Shown: positions 25,654 to 34,800 of the stretch, in pieces
Position numbering within the stretch: the stretch's first letter is position 1
Layout: every line of letters starts with the position of its first letter
NCBI GenBank assembly: GCA_035464675.1
Contig: DATHSA010000079.1
Span: 1-44,822, forward strand
DNA length: 44,822 nucleotides
Direction of reading: 5' to 3'
From: JAUYIV01 sp035464675
GTDB lineage: Bacteria > Actinomycetota > Acidimicrobiia > Spongiisociales > UBA11373
The notes under the pieces: generated by a model
Databases searched by the model: none
Told to the model about the DNA's origin: nothing
The model's input: only the letters and a program-made list of their open reading frames with translations
Position numbers and translations under genes: made by a program

Positions 25654-27648
25654 CTATGCGTCGGCGAGCTTACGAACCGCCTCGTACACGTCGTCCGGCT
25701 GGGGGACGAACGCATCTTCGAGCACGGCTGCGAACGGGATATGGGTGTGGGGCGGGGTGACACGGACGATCGGGGTGTCGAGGTCCCAGAAGGCGTCGGC
25801 GGCAACCCGGGCGGCGACCTCCGAGGCGACGCTGGCGAAGGGCACGTCCTCCTGAACGACGACCAGACGGGATGTCTTGGCGACCGACGAAAACACGGCA
25901 TCCCAATCGACAGGAGAGACGGTCTGGAGATCGAGGATCTCGACCTCGACGCCCTCCCCGGAGAGCCGCTCGGCGGCCTCCAGGGAGGCGTGCACCATGG
26001 CGCCCCAGGTGACGATCGTCACGTCGTCGCCCTCTCGAGCCAGCCGGGCTCGTCCGAGTTCGATCTCCCAGTCGCCCGGCGGGAGGGGCTCCTTGATGCT
26101 CCGGTACAGCTTCTTGTGCTCCAGGAACACCACCGGATTCGGATCGCGTATCGCCGCCCGGAGCAGGCCCTTGGCGGCGATGGGAGTGCTGGGCACGACC
26201 ACCTTGATCCCCGGGTGATGGGAGAGCATGCCCTCGGGGCTTATCGAGTGGAACGGCCCGGCGCGAAGCCCGGCCCCGCTGGGACCCCTGATCACCATCG
26301 GCACCGGCTTCCCGGCCTTCCAGAGGTACTTGGCCGCCTCGTTGGCGATCTGGTCCATGGCCGGATAGATGAAGTCGGTGTACTGGAGCTCCACGATCGG
26401 CACCTGACCCATCAGGGCGGCGCCGACCGCGCCGCCGACGATGGCCGACTCGGCGATCGGCGAGTCGATCACGCGGTGCGGCCCGTACTTCTCGAACAGG
26501 CCCTTGGTGACCTTGAAGGCGCCACCGAACGGGCCGACGTCCTCACCGATGATGAAGACCCGCTCGTCGCGCTCCATCTCCTCTTCGAGGGTCTGGGTGA
26601 CGGCATCGAGGAGTGTCACCGGCTCGCCAGTTGCCTCCCCCGGCGCCGGGGCCGGGTTGGAGCGAGGGGCGAAGAGGTCCACGGGCACGTCGGAGGGAGC
26701 CGGATCCGGCTGCTCCTGGGCCCACTCGATCGTGGCGCGAACCTCATTCTCGGCCCGTTCGTGGATCTCCGCCTTGCCGGCCTCGTCCAGGATGCCCCGC
26801 GACACCAGGAACTCCTCGAATCGAGGCAACGGATCTTTGGCCATCCACTCTTCACGCTCGTCTGGCTTGACGTAGTCGGCGGGGTCGTGCCCGGCGTGCC
26901 CGAAGTGGCGGAACGTGACGGCCTCGATGAGTGTCGGGCCCTCGCCGTTACGGGCCCGCTCCACGGCCTCCTTGGCGGCCGAGTAACAGTCGAGGATGTC
27001 GTTCCCGTCGACGACCACCCCGGGAATGCCATAGCCGTCGGCGCGGTGGGCGACGTAGGAGAGCTTGAACTCCCGCTCGTTTGGCGTCGAGTAGGCGTAC
27101 TGGTTGTTCTGGACCGTGAAGACGATGGGCAGATGGAGGACGGCGGCCATGTTGACCGCCTCGTGCCACGTGCCGGTCGCGGTGGCCCCCTCGCCGCAGT
27201 TCGCCATGGCCACCCGCCGCTCCTTGCGCTGGTCGAAAGCGAGGGCGCACCCCATGGCGACCGGGTACGCGTCGGGCAACGGCGAGATGACCATCAGCGT
27301 GCCCTTGTCGAGAACGCCGAAGTGGCTGTTGCCGTCACGGCCCTTCGTCGGGGCCGAGGCCTTGCCGTAGAAGTTGAGAAGGGTCTCCTCGAGGGTCACG
27401 CCTCTGGTGAGTTGGCCGAGAAGATCCCGGTGGGTGGGCCCGAAGATGTCGCCCTCCTCGAGCGCGAACGCAAAGCCGACCTGGGCGGCCTCCTGGCCGA
27501 CCCCCGGGTAGACCGCGCCGGTGAGCCTTCCGCCGCGGTACATGTTGTGGAGGCGGGTCTCGAGGGTTCGGCCCAGCACCATCATCTCGTACATCTGTAC
27601 GAGTTCGGCCTCGGTGAGCTCGGCGGCGTGCCCCTTGGCCTCGATCAA
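25654..27648 (-). CDS. 2-oxoacid dehydrogenase E1, alpha and beta subunits fused
   Basis: A 664-residue thiamine-diphosphate dehydrogenase. The TTG at 27648 is chosen: AGGAG lies 6 nt upstream and the codon overlaps the lpd stop (TTGA). Residues 1-325 are E1-alpha, with YPGVGQEA, the ThDP motif NCGEGATATGTWHEA (GEG at 152-154, NN at 181-182) and the loop GHAGHDPADY. A short Pro/Ala linker (326-342) leads to E1-beta (343-664): IGEDVGPFGG, DSPIAESAIVG, AMDQIANEAAKY and VIRGPSGAG. Such fusions are known in several phyla. It decarboxylates the 2-oxoacid and acylates the lipoyl arm of E2. The sequence alone does not separate pyruvate from branched-chain substrates. Confidence 0.94.
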   Translation of the reverse strand: MIEAKGHAAELTEAELVQMYEMMVLGRTLETRLHNMYRGGRLTGAVYPGVGQEAAQVGFAFALEEGDIFGPTHRDLLGQLTRGVTLEETLLNFYGKASAPTKGRDGNSHFGVLDKGTLMVISPLPDAYPVAMGCALAFDQRKERRVAMANCGEGATATGTWHEAVNMAAVLHLPIVFTVQNNQYAYSTPNEREFKLSYVAHRADGYGIPGVVVDGNDILDCYSAAKEAVERARNGEGPTLIEAVTFRHFGHAGHDPADYVKPDEREEWMAKDPLPRFEEFLVSRGILDEAGKAEIHERAENEVRATIEWAQEQPDPAPSDVPVDLFAPRSNPAPAPGEATGEPVTLLDAVTQTLEEEMERDERVFIIGEDVGPFGGAFKVTKGLFEKYGPHRVIDSPIAESAIVGGAVGAALMGQVPIVELQYTDFIYPAMDQIANEAAKYLWKAGKPVPMVIRGPSGAGLRAGPFHSISPEGMLSHHPGIKVVVPSTPIAAKGLLRAAIRDPNPVVFLEHKKLYRSIKEPLPPGDWEIELGRARLAREGDDVTIVTWGAMVHASLEAAERLSGEGVEVEILDLQTVSPVDWDAVFSSVAKTSRLVVVQEDVPFASVASEVAARVAADAFWDLDTPIVRVTPPHTHIPFAAVLEDAFVPQPDDVYEAVRKLADA

Positions 27649-29015
27649 TGCAAGCTCCTGCCGGCCGCGGCGAGGAGCGTCTCCCCCACCGCCTCGGCCA
27701 TCGTCGGGTGGGCATGGATGAACGCCGCCGCCTCCGACGGCAGCGCCTCCCATCCCACCGAGTACATCAACTCGTGGATCATCTCGCCGGCGATCGAGCC
27801 GACGACCGTCGCCCCGAGGATGGGTCCGTCCTTCTCGACGACGAGTCGCACCAGGCCGCTCTCGCCCTTGATGATCGCCCGGCCGGTGCCGGCGAATGGA
27901 TGGTCGGTGGTCACGACGTCGTAACCCGCATCCTTCGCCTGCTGTTCCGTCAGCCCCACCGACGCCACCTCCGGGCGGGTGTAGACGACGAGCGGGATCG
28001 CCCGATAGTCGGTGGGCGCCGGGCTGCCGGTGGCGATGTGGGTGATGGCCGAGATGCCCTCGGCGAACCCGGCATGAGCGAGCTGGGGGGTCCCCGCGAC
28101 GATGTCGCCGACGGCGTACACGTTGGGGGCGTCGGTGAGCATCGTCTCCAGGTCCGTCTTCACGAAGCCACGGTCGAGGGTGATGCCCGCCTCCTCGAAG
28201 CCCATGCCCGAAGTGACCGGGGCGCGGCCCACCGCCACCAGAACGACGTCCACCTCCACCTTCTCCCCGGCGAACGGAACGACGATCCCCCCGTTCACGA
28301 TCTGGGGGGGATCGACGCCGATGCCGGTGTGGACCTGCATGCCACGGTCGGCGAACGACTTGTGGAGCGCCCGGGCGGCGCGCGGCTCGACACCGGGGAG
28401 GATCTGGTCGACGACCTCAAAGAGGTGGACCTCGGCGCCGACGTCCGCGAGGAGGCTGGCGAACTCGGCCCCGATGGCGCCGGCCCCGATGATCGCCACC
28501 CGATCGGGCCGGGAGGACCAATCGAGGGCGTGGTCCGAAGAGACGATGCGATCACCGTCGATCTCGTAACCCGGGATGGAGCGCGGTACCGACCCTGTGG
28601 CGACGATCACGTTGCGGGCCTCGACCCGGCGGCTGGACCCGTCGTCGAAGGTGACGTCGACGATGCCGCGGCCTGCGAGACGGCCGGTGCCGTCGATGAT
28701 CTCGACTCCCCGCTTCTCGAGGAGTCCCTGGAGCCCGGTGAAGAGCTGGTTGACCACCCGGCCCTTGCGGTCCAGCGCCGCCTGCCAGTCGAGCGACGGC
28801 GCGTTGGTGATCACGCCGTGATCGCCGGCGTGGGCGACCTGGTGGAACACCTCGGCGGTGTGGAGCCAGGATTTGGCCGGGATGCACCCGCGATGGAGGC
28901 ACGTCCCGCCGACCTTGTCCCGCTCCACGAGAGCGACAGAGAGCCCGAAGTTGTGGGCGTAGAGGGCGGCCGCATAGCCGCCCGGGCCGCCCCCGATGAT
29001 CGCGACGTCGTGCAA
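27645..29015 (-). CDS. lpdA: Dihydrolipoyl dehydrogenase (E3)
   Basis: A 456-residue flavoprotein that reoxidises dihydrolipoamide with NAD+. It shows FAD-binding IIGGGPGGYAAA (6-17), the redox disulfide GGTCLHRGCIPAK, the NAD-binding IIGAGAIGAEFA, the second FAD motif VYAVGDIV, and the C-terminal active-site HAHPTMAEA, where His and Glu act as base. TTG start with GGAGGG 5 nt upstream; the -10 is TAACCT at 29042-29047. It is the first gene of the operon and overlaps E1 by 4 nt. Confidence 0.96.
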   Translation of the reverse strand: MHDVAIIGGGPGGYAAALYAHNFGLSVALVERDKVGGTCLHRGCIPAKSWLHTAEVFHQVAHAGDHGVITNAPSLDWQAALDRKGRVVNQLFTGLQGLLEKRGVEIIDGTGRLAGRGIVDVTFDDGSSRRVEARNVIVATGSVPRSIPGYEIDGDRIVSSDHALDWSSRPDRVAIIGAGAIGAEFASLLADVGAEVHLFEVVDQILPGVEPRAARALHKSFADRGMQVHTGIGVDPPQIVNGGIVVPFAGEKVEVDVVLVAVGRAPVTSGMGFEEAGITLDRGFVKTDLETMLTDAPNVYAVGDIVAGTPQLAHAGFAEGISAITHIATGSPAPTDYRAIPLVVYTRPEVASVGLTEQQAKDAGYDVVTTDHPFAGTGRAIIKGESGLVRLVVEKDGPILGATVVGSIAGEMIHELMYSVGWEALPSEAAAFIHAHPTMAEAVGETLLAAAGRSLH

Positions 29016-29041
29016 GAACCCTCCGGAATCGGTGCCTCGCG

Positions 29042-29047
29042 AGGTTA
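29042..29047 (-). promoter_or_regulatory. -10 box (TAACCT) for the lpd-E1-E2-lipBA operon
   Basis: On the minus strand TAACCT lies 26 nt before the TTG start, leaving a short leader that carries GGAGGG. It is the only clear promoter for the four-gene operon, whose remaining junctions overlap or are 17 bp long. Confidence 0.45.
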
Positions 29048-29102
29048 GTTGGCCGGTCGGAGGTCCCCGATGCCGATCGGCCGCGTGCGGTGGCGCCGCG
29101 CT

Positions 29103-29108
29103 TACTCT
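29103..29108 (+). promoter_or_regulatory. -10 box (TACTCT) of a leaderless promoter for the micropeptide-hydrolase pair
   Basis: TACTCT is followed by 7 nt and the GTG at 29116. This spacing repeats that of the other leaderless genes and supports translation of the micropeptide. Confidence 0.5.
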
Positions 29109-29115
29109 CCGGCCC

Positions 29116-29208
29116 GTGCAGACGCGCTATCTGATCATCGCTGCGCTGGTCACCGCACTGGTGATCCTGGGGGCCTCGCTCGTCTGGTTCCTGATGGGCG
29201 TGCTGTGA
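29116..29208 (+). CDS. 30-residue single-helix membrane micropeptide
   Basis: GTG start, 30 codons. After QTRY comes one long hydrophobic helix (LIIAALVTALVILGAS and onward to VWFLMGVL) filling the rest of the peptide, so it would be a single-pass membrane peptide with a short basic N-terminus. Two things argue that it is translated: its stop overlaps the GTG of the downstream hydrolase by GTGA, and a leaderless-type TACTCT lies 7 nt upstream. No family is recognised. It could instead act only as a translational leader. Confidence 0.55.
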   Translation: MQTRYLIIAALVTALVILGASLVWFLMGVL

Positions 29209-29825
29209 GGATCGACTTCGAGACCTCCGACGGCCTCACCCTCGAAGGAGCCTGGTCGCTGCCCGAGGGTCATGCGGAGTCCGTCGTGGTGCTGTGCCAC
29301 CCGGATCCCACGCAGCGGGGGACGATGAACGCACCCCTCATGAAGAGCCTTGCCTCCGCCCTCTCGGAGGATCTGATCGCCGTGCTGCGGTTCAACTTCC
29401 GTGGTGTGGGCCGGTCGGAGGGATCACATGGCGATGGGACCGCAGAGGTCGCCGACGTGGACGCCGCGGTGCGCTCGGCCGGCGGGCGATTTCCCGATGT
29501 GCCGCTCGGGGTCGCCGGGTGGTCGTTCGGGGCGGTGGTGGCCCTCCGCTGGCAGGCGGAGACCGGCTCGACGCTGCGGTACGCCGGGATCGCTCCACCG
29601 GTCTGGTTCCCCGACCATCGCGGCAGGCTGCTGCCCGAGCCGGAAGACCTGGCGCCGGCGGAGCGTGTCTTCGTGATCGGCGACCGGGACCAGTTCGCGA
29701 CCGTCGACGACCTCCGGGAGTACACCGACGCGATCGGGGCTCGCCTCGAGGTCCTCGAGGGGAGCGATCACTTCTTCTACTTCCGCGAAGATCGGGTTGC
29801 GGGAGTGCTGGCGGGGTTCTTCTAG
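29205..29825 (+). CDS. Alpha/beta hydrolase family protein
   Basis: A 206-residue alpha/beta hydrolase of the dienelactone-hydrolase/YtxM-like type. The oxyanion segment VVLCHPDPTQRGTM comes early, FRGVGRSEGS matches the conserved FRGxGxSxG, and the nucleophile elbow is GWSFG (S107). The acid is probably in VIGDRDQF (D160 or D162) and the base in EGSDHFF (H189). These small serine hydrolases usually act on esters or lipids; the substrate is unknown. The GTG start overlaps the micropeptide stop, so the two are coupled. Confidence 0.87.
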   Translation: MRIDFETSDGLTLEGAWSLPEGHAESVVVLCHPDPTQRGTMNAPLMKSLASALSEDLIAVLRFNFRGVGRSEGSHGDGTAEVADVDAAVRSAGGRFPDVPLGVAGWSFGAVVALRWQAETGSTLRYAGIAPPVWFPDHRGRLLPEPEDLAPAERVFVIGDRDQFATVDDLREYTDAIGARLEVLEGSDHFFYFREDRVAGVLAGFF

Positions 29826-29874
29826 CCCGTTGCCCGTTGCCCGTTGCCCGTTGCCCGTTGCCCGTCGCCCGTCG
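29826..29874. repeat. Heptanucleotide tandem array, (CCCGTTG)5 (CCCGTCG)2
   Basis: Seven perfect 7-nt units directly after the hydrolase stop. The same heptamer, more degenerate, forms the array at 14807-14855. It is not part of any convincing gene. Confidence 0.9.
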
Positions 29875-29923
29875 CCTATGACGAGTCTCGGACAAGCCGG
29901 CTGCAAGCGGCTGAGCGATTACC

Positions 29924-29929
29924 TACGAT
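29924..29929 (+). promoter_or_regulatory. -10 box (TACGAT) upstream of the Thr-rich surface protein
   Basis: TACGAT ends 9 nt before the ATG at 29939; the same hexamer precedes the sirtuin gene. No ribosome binding site is visible. Confidence 0.45.
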
Positions 29930-29938
29930 GCCGGGCCT

Positions 29939-30598
29939 ATGCGCACCCGGATCGCCCGCTTGTTCGCGGCCTCGGTTCTCGTTGGAGTCGTCCTGATGCC
30001 GGCGGCAGCGTCGGCGGGCGGCTGCAGCATCAGCATGAACCCCAACCCGGGATGGCGAGGGGCCAACGTGACGTTCACCGGATCCGGATTTCAAGCGAAC
30101 GAGGGGTACTACGTAAACCTCGGTGGTAACCAGATCAAGACGGGTACGACCAGCCCCAGCGGAGGATTCTCCTTCACCTACCAGATCCCCAACAACTTCC
30201 CGGTGGGCACGACCAATGTGTTCGCCGCTCAGGACAATGGCGAGTGCGAAACGAATCCCTCCTACACCGTGAACGCCTCACCGCCTACGACGACCGCTGC
30301 GACGACCACGACCATCGCCACCACGACCACCACCATCACGACCACGACTACGACCACTACCGCTACCACCACGACCACTGTCCCGGCGACGACCTCGGTG
30401 GCTACCACGACCACGGTTACGAGCACCACCCTGGGGGCGACCACGACCTCGCTCGCGGGTGAGACCACGACGACGACGGTCGTCGATCAGGGTACGGATG
30501 GCGGTGGCCTGACCGCGACCGCGATCGTCCTGATCATCATCGGAGTCATCCTCCTGACGGCCGCGACCATCGGCGTCATCCGAATCAGGCGCAGTTAG
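29939..30598 (+). CDS. Surface protein: Ig-like (IPT/TIG-like) domain, Thr-rich stalk, C-terminal membrane anchor
   Basis: A 219-residue exported protein. Signal peptide RIARLFAASVLVGVVLM ends near ASAGG (about residue 24). Residues 25-110 look like an IPT/TIG Ig-like fold (PNPGWRGANVTFTGSGFQ, SFTYQIPNNFPVG, YTV), with Cys residues that could form a disulfide. A stalk of about 75 residues is mostly Thr with Ala/Ile/Val, probably glycosylated. It ends with a helix (TAIVLIIIGVILLTAATIGV) and a basic tail, IRIRRS, so it stays anchored in the membrane. There is no LPxTG motif. Its stop overlaps that of the convergent amidohydrolase (TTAG). The binding partner is unknown. Confidence 0.82.
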   Translation: MRTRIARLFAASVLVGVVLMPAAASAGGCSISMNPNPGWRGANVTFTGSGFQANEGYYVNLGGNQIKTGTTSPSGGFSFTYQIPNNFPVGTTNVFAAQDNGECETNPSYTVNASPPTTTAATTTTIATTTTTITTTTTTTTATTTTTVPATTSVATTTTVTSTTLGATTTSLAGETTTTTVVDQGTDGGGLTATAIVLIIIGVILLTAATIGVIRIRRS

Positions 30599-31452
30599 CG
30601 CACCATCTCCTCCAATCGCAGCAGCTCGACCGCGTTGTCCCGCAGGATCCGATCCGTGACGTCGTCGGGAAACGCCAGTTTCTCGAACGACGCGAGCCAG
30701 CGCTCCGGGGTGAGGAAGGGGTAGTCGGTCCCGAAGAGCGTCTTGTGCGCCAGGGGTCCTTTGATCGCCTCGACAAGAGTGGGGGGGAAACGCGAAGGCG
30801 ACCAGCCGGACAGCTCCAGGTGCACGTTCGCCTTGTGCTGGGCGATGGCGATCGACTGGTCCACCCAGGGCCAGGACGGGTGAGCGAGGACGATCTGGAG
30901 ATTCGGGAAGTCCACCGCCACCCGGTCCACGAGCGTTGGATCTCCGTAGGAGAGCTCGATCCCTCCCCCGCCGGGCATCCCCGCCCCCATGGCGGTGTAG
31001 CCGGTGTGGATCAGCACGGGAAGCCCCAATCCCTCGGCGATCTCCCAGATCGGGTAGGCCCTCCGGTCGGCCGGGGAGAATCGCTGGGCGGGAGGGTGGA
31101 ACTTGAGCCCCTTGAGACCGAGCCGTGCGGTGTCATGGACGCCGGCGACCGCCGCCGAGCCGTTGAGCGGATCCACCGACCCGAATCCGACGAACACATC
31201 GGGATGGGCTGCGACCAGCTCGGCCACCCGGGCCCCGCTGAAGGCGGGCCTCCGTGTCGCGCGCTCGGCGTCCCAGGCGAGGAGGACGGCGATCCCGTCG
31301 AGCGACCGGTAATGGTCGGCGATCTCATCGATGCTGCGCGCCGGGATCTCCGAACCGAATTCGGCGCGGAGCCCATCGATGTAAGGGGCGAAGGCTCCCT
31401 CGAGGAATTCGGCGATCGGTGGGTGGACGTGGACGTCGACGAATCGGGTCAC
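30595..31452 (-). CDS. Amidohydrolase_2 family metal-dependent hydrolase
   Basis: A 285-residue TIM-barrel hydrolase or decarboxylase of the amidohydrolase_2 (ACMSD-like) family. Metal-site motifs are VDVHVHPP at the N-terminus, GLKFHPP, PVLIHTGY, LAHPSWPW and the C-terminal FGTDYPFL. Members include 2-amino-3-carboxymuconate semialdehyde and other aromatic-acid decarboxylases; the substrate cannot be assigned. The GTG start overlaps the stop of the 67-aa gene (GTGA), and it is the last gene of a three-gene operon. Confidence 0.9.
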   Translation of the reverse strand: MTRFVDVHVHPPIAEFLEGAFAPYIDGLRAEFGSEIPARSIDEIADHYRSLDGIAVLLAWDAERATRRPAFSGARVAELVAAHPDVFVGFGSVDPLNGSAAVAGVHDTARLGLKGLKFHPPAQRFSPADRRAYPIWEIAEGLGLPVLIHTGYTAMGAGMPGGGGIELSYGDPTLVDRVAVDFPNLQIVLAHPSWPWVDQSIAIAQHKANVHLELSGWSPSRFPPTLVEAIKGPLAHKTLFGTDYPFLTPERWLASFEKLAFPDDVTDRILRDNAVELLRLEEMVR

Positions 31453-31652
31453 CTCGGCGAGAACCCGCGATTGCGGGCCTCCGCCAGGGTGTCAGGCCCG
31501 AACGAAGCGAGGAGCTTTCGCCGAAGGAGGTCCTCGCCGGCAGCCCGATCCTCCAGCGCCGCGAACTCCGACTCGTCGTCGCAGTCGTAGACACGCATGT
31601 CGTCACGGGTGCCGATGAAGCGATTGTCGGGGAATCGGCGAAGTCGTCCCAT
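31449..31652 (-). CDS. Hypothetical 67-aa protein coupled to the amidohydrolase
   Basis: A small, charged, soluble protein (RLRRFPDNRFIGTRDDMRV, then an acidic DCDDESEF and a helical ALEDRAAGEDLLRRKLLAS). I do not recognise the family. The ATG lies 1 nt after the stop of the upstream lipoprotein gene, and its own stop overlaps the amidohydrolase start by 4 nt, which strongly supports that it is real. Confidence 0.72.
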   Translation of the reverse strand: MGRLRRFPDNRFIGTRDDMRVYDCDDESEFAALEDRAAGEDLLRRKLLASFGPDTLAEARNRGFSPR

Positions 31653-31653
31653 G

Positions 31654-32091
31654 TCAGGCGTTGCCCATGCTCACGACGGCCTGCGAGGCGCCACCACCAT
31701 CGGAGGAGACGAGGATCTCTCCGGTCAGGTCGCCGCGCTGGAACGACAATCGCCACGTGGTCTGACTCAGGCTCTGCGATCGGTCGATCAAATAGCCCTG
31801 GTTCACGAGCTCGATGGTGAAGAACTGGACCACCGAAGGCAAGTCCGACTCGATGGCAAGAGAGAACTCCGTGCGGTCATGGGCCGTGTCCACCAAGGTC
31901 TCTCCGATCGTCGAGGCAGGCGGCAGCGGGAAGTCGCGGGGCACCGAGGAGGGGAGGCGGCCCTCGTCGAAGCGAACCCCCTGGTCGTCGCCCCCACAGG
32001 CGAGGAGCGACAGGAAGAGGATCAGGGCGAAGGACAGTGCACCCCTGCTGGATCTAGCCACGCCAGGCCCCGATGCCCGGCGTGGGGTCAC
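31654..32091 (-). CDS. Small lipoprotein of unknown function
   Basis: A 145-residue exported protein starting at GTG. The signal SSRGALSFALILFLSLLAC ends in a lipobox (SLLAC) followed by GGDD. The mature part has VPRDFPLPPAST near the front and SDLPSVVQFFTIELVNQGY, a pattern of small lipoproteins that carry a PLPPGA-like strand and a FY...L..xGW-like helix. It opens the operon with the 67-aa protein and the amidohydrolase. A GTG at 32061 is an alternative start and gives a more compact signal peptide. Confidence 0.7.
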   Translation of the reverse strand: MTPRRASGPGVARSSRGALSFALILFLSLLACGGDDQGVRFDEGRLPSSVPRDFPLPPASTIGETLVDTAHDRTEFSLAIESDLPSVVQFFTIELVNQGYLIDRSQSLSQTTWRLSFQRGDLTGEILVSSDGGGASQAVVSMGNA

Positions 32092-32284
32092 CTACTGGAA
32101 GGACGGCGGCCGGCGGCGGCGCGGGGTCGAGCCGGGGGAACGGAATCTCGACGGGCGAGATCGACAGGGTCGTGTAGAAGAGCATCCGGGCGAGGCGGTC
32201 TTTGAGTGATGGCGCCTTTGATCGCAGGCCGATCCATGATCCAGGCGACGCGGTCAGCCTGAGCGCCCGCTTCCCCCCTTCCGG

Positions 32285-32311
32285 GCACTCCCCCCTTCGG
32301 GGGGAGAGTGC
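32285..32311 (-). terminator. Hairpin after the acyl-CoA mutase operon
   Basis: GCACT-CCCCCC-TTC-GGGGGG-AG-AGTGC: an 11-bp GC stem with a 2-nt bulge and 3-nt loop, about 50 bp past the mutase stop in the direction of transcription. There is no T-run, so it would be a Rho-assisted or pausing structure at best. The rest of 32092-32358 shows no gene. Confidence 0.4.
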
Positions 32312-32358
32312 GTCCGAGCCCTCCTGGAGGCTGGAGGTCGGAAACTGGACGCTCTCTC

Positions 32359-33992
<1,634 letters not shown>

Positions 33993-33996
<4 letters not shown>

Positions 33997-34283
33997 TCTT
34001 CCTCCCCCTCTGCGGTGGGCGAGTTCTCGGTGCCGACGCTAACCATCTCGCCACAGTTGGGACAGGGCGCCACCTGGATGTCGCCCACGATGAACTTGTA
34101 GCCGCAGCCCGGGCAGATCACTCTGGGTGAGGGCTGCTCGGGCGGCAGGGGTTGAGGAGGAGCCTGGATCCCGCCCGAGTCGGCGGCGCGCACGTCGTTG
34201 GGCGTGCCGCACGTCGGGCACACGTGACGCCCCGGGCCCGGGACGTCGAACTGGGATCCACAACGGCCGCAACGGACGATCAT
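33993..34283 (-). CDS. Double zinc-ribbon protein (96 aa)
   Basis: Two zinc ribbons separated by a Pro-rich linker: RCGRCG...CPTCG (residues 4-27) and CPGCGYKF...CPNCGEM (about 57-80). The first resembles the MJ0042-type ribbon that begins VRCxxCGxxF. It may bind nucleic acid or protein; no specific role can be given. It is coupled on both sides by 4-nt overlaps, to the membrane protein upstream and to the acyl-CoA mutase downstream. Confidence 0.82.
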
Positions 34284-34687
34284 TCCGCGGGCTCCCCGAC
34301 GGCTCCGATCGACACCAGATACTCGGTGTCGGCGGCGATCACCTCGGCGACGTGGAGCACGTCGAGGGTGATCCCTGCACCCGCGGCGCGATCCATCAGA
34401 TACTCGATCGAGTCGCCGCTGCCAACAACGGGGTGCGTGCCGTTGTCACGAGGGCCGACCACCTGGTGGTAGTGGACCTGCCATTCGAGCAGGAGGCGGA
34501 CGTCCTCGAGATCCAGGTCGGCGAGGGCGCGATCCGAAAGGCGCTCGAACACGTAACGAGCGGCCTCGGCCACGTCGTACTCGGCGGGCTCCGTGGTGGG
34601 ACTCCGACGCGACGACTGCCACACCATCAAGGCGACGATGGCGAGAAGGATGGCAGCGAGCAGGGCCCCTGCGGCGACGGCTCCCAT
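34280..34687 (-). CDS. Single-pass membrane protein of unknown function
   Basis: A 135-residue protein from the ATG at 34687, picked because TACCCT lies 7 nt upstream and the start opens the membrane helix directly (GAVAAGALLAAILLAIVALM). The soluble remainder contains ARYVFERLSDRALADLDLEDVRLLLEWQVHYHQV and then IEYLMDRAAGAGITLDVLHVAEVIAA, both helical; these stretches are consecutive pieces and carry no motif known to me. It is first in the operon with the zinc ribbon and acyl-CoA mutase. Confidence 0.72.
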   Translation of the reverse strand: MGAVAAGALLAAILLAIVALMVWQSSRRSPTTEPAEYDVAEAARYVFERLSDRALADLDLEDVRLLLEWQVHYHQVVGPRDNGTHPVVGSGDSIEYLMDRAAGAGITLDVLHVAEVIAADTEYLVSIGAVGEPAE

Positions 34688-34694
34688 GGGTTCA

Positions 34695-34700
34695 AGGGTA
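34695..34700 (-). promoter_or_regulatory. -10 box (TACCCT) of a leaderless promoter for the acyl-CoA mutase operon
   Basis: On the minus strand TACCCT is followed by 7 nt and the ATG at 34687. Confidence 0.55.
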
Positions 34701-34800
34701 ATTGGACGAACGCATGTGATCGTCCGGCGGCAGAAGTGTTTCCGCCCCGGACATTCCGGGAACATCTCATGTCACGCGGCCCCAAGGAGGCCTGTTCATC

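Noticed and set aside
25648..27924. Long plus-strand open frame (758 codons) opposite the E1 gene, and similar ones at 24206-25855, 32308-34101 and 12790-14493
   Set aside because: These are antisense shadows caused by high GC and codon bias. Their translations are rich in Arg/Gly/His/Asp without motifs, while the opposite strand codes clear enzymes.
29826..29874. CRISPR-like array
   Set aside because: Units are 7 nt with no spacers, and no cas genes are present; it is a simple tandem repeat.
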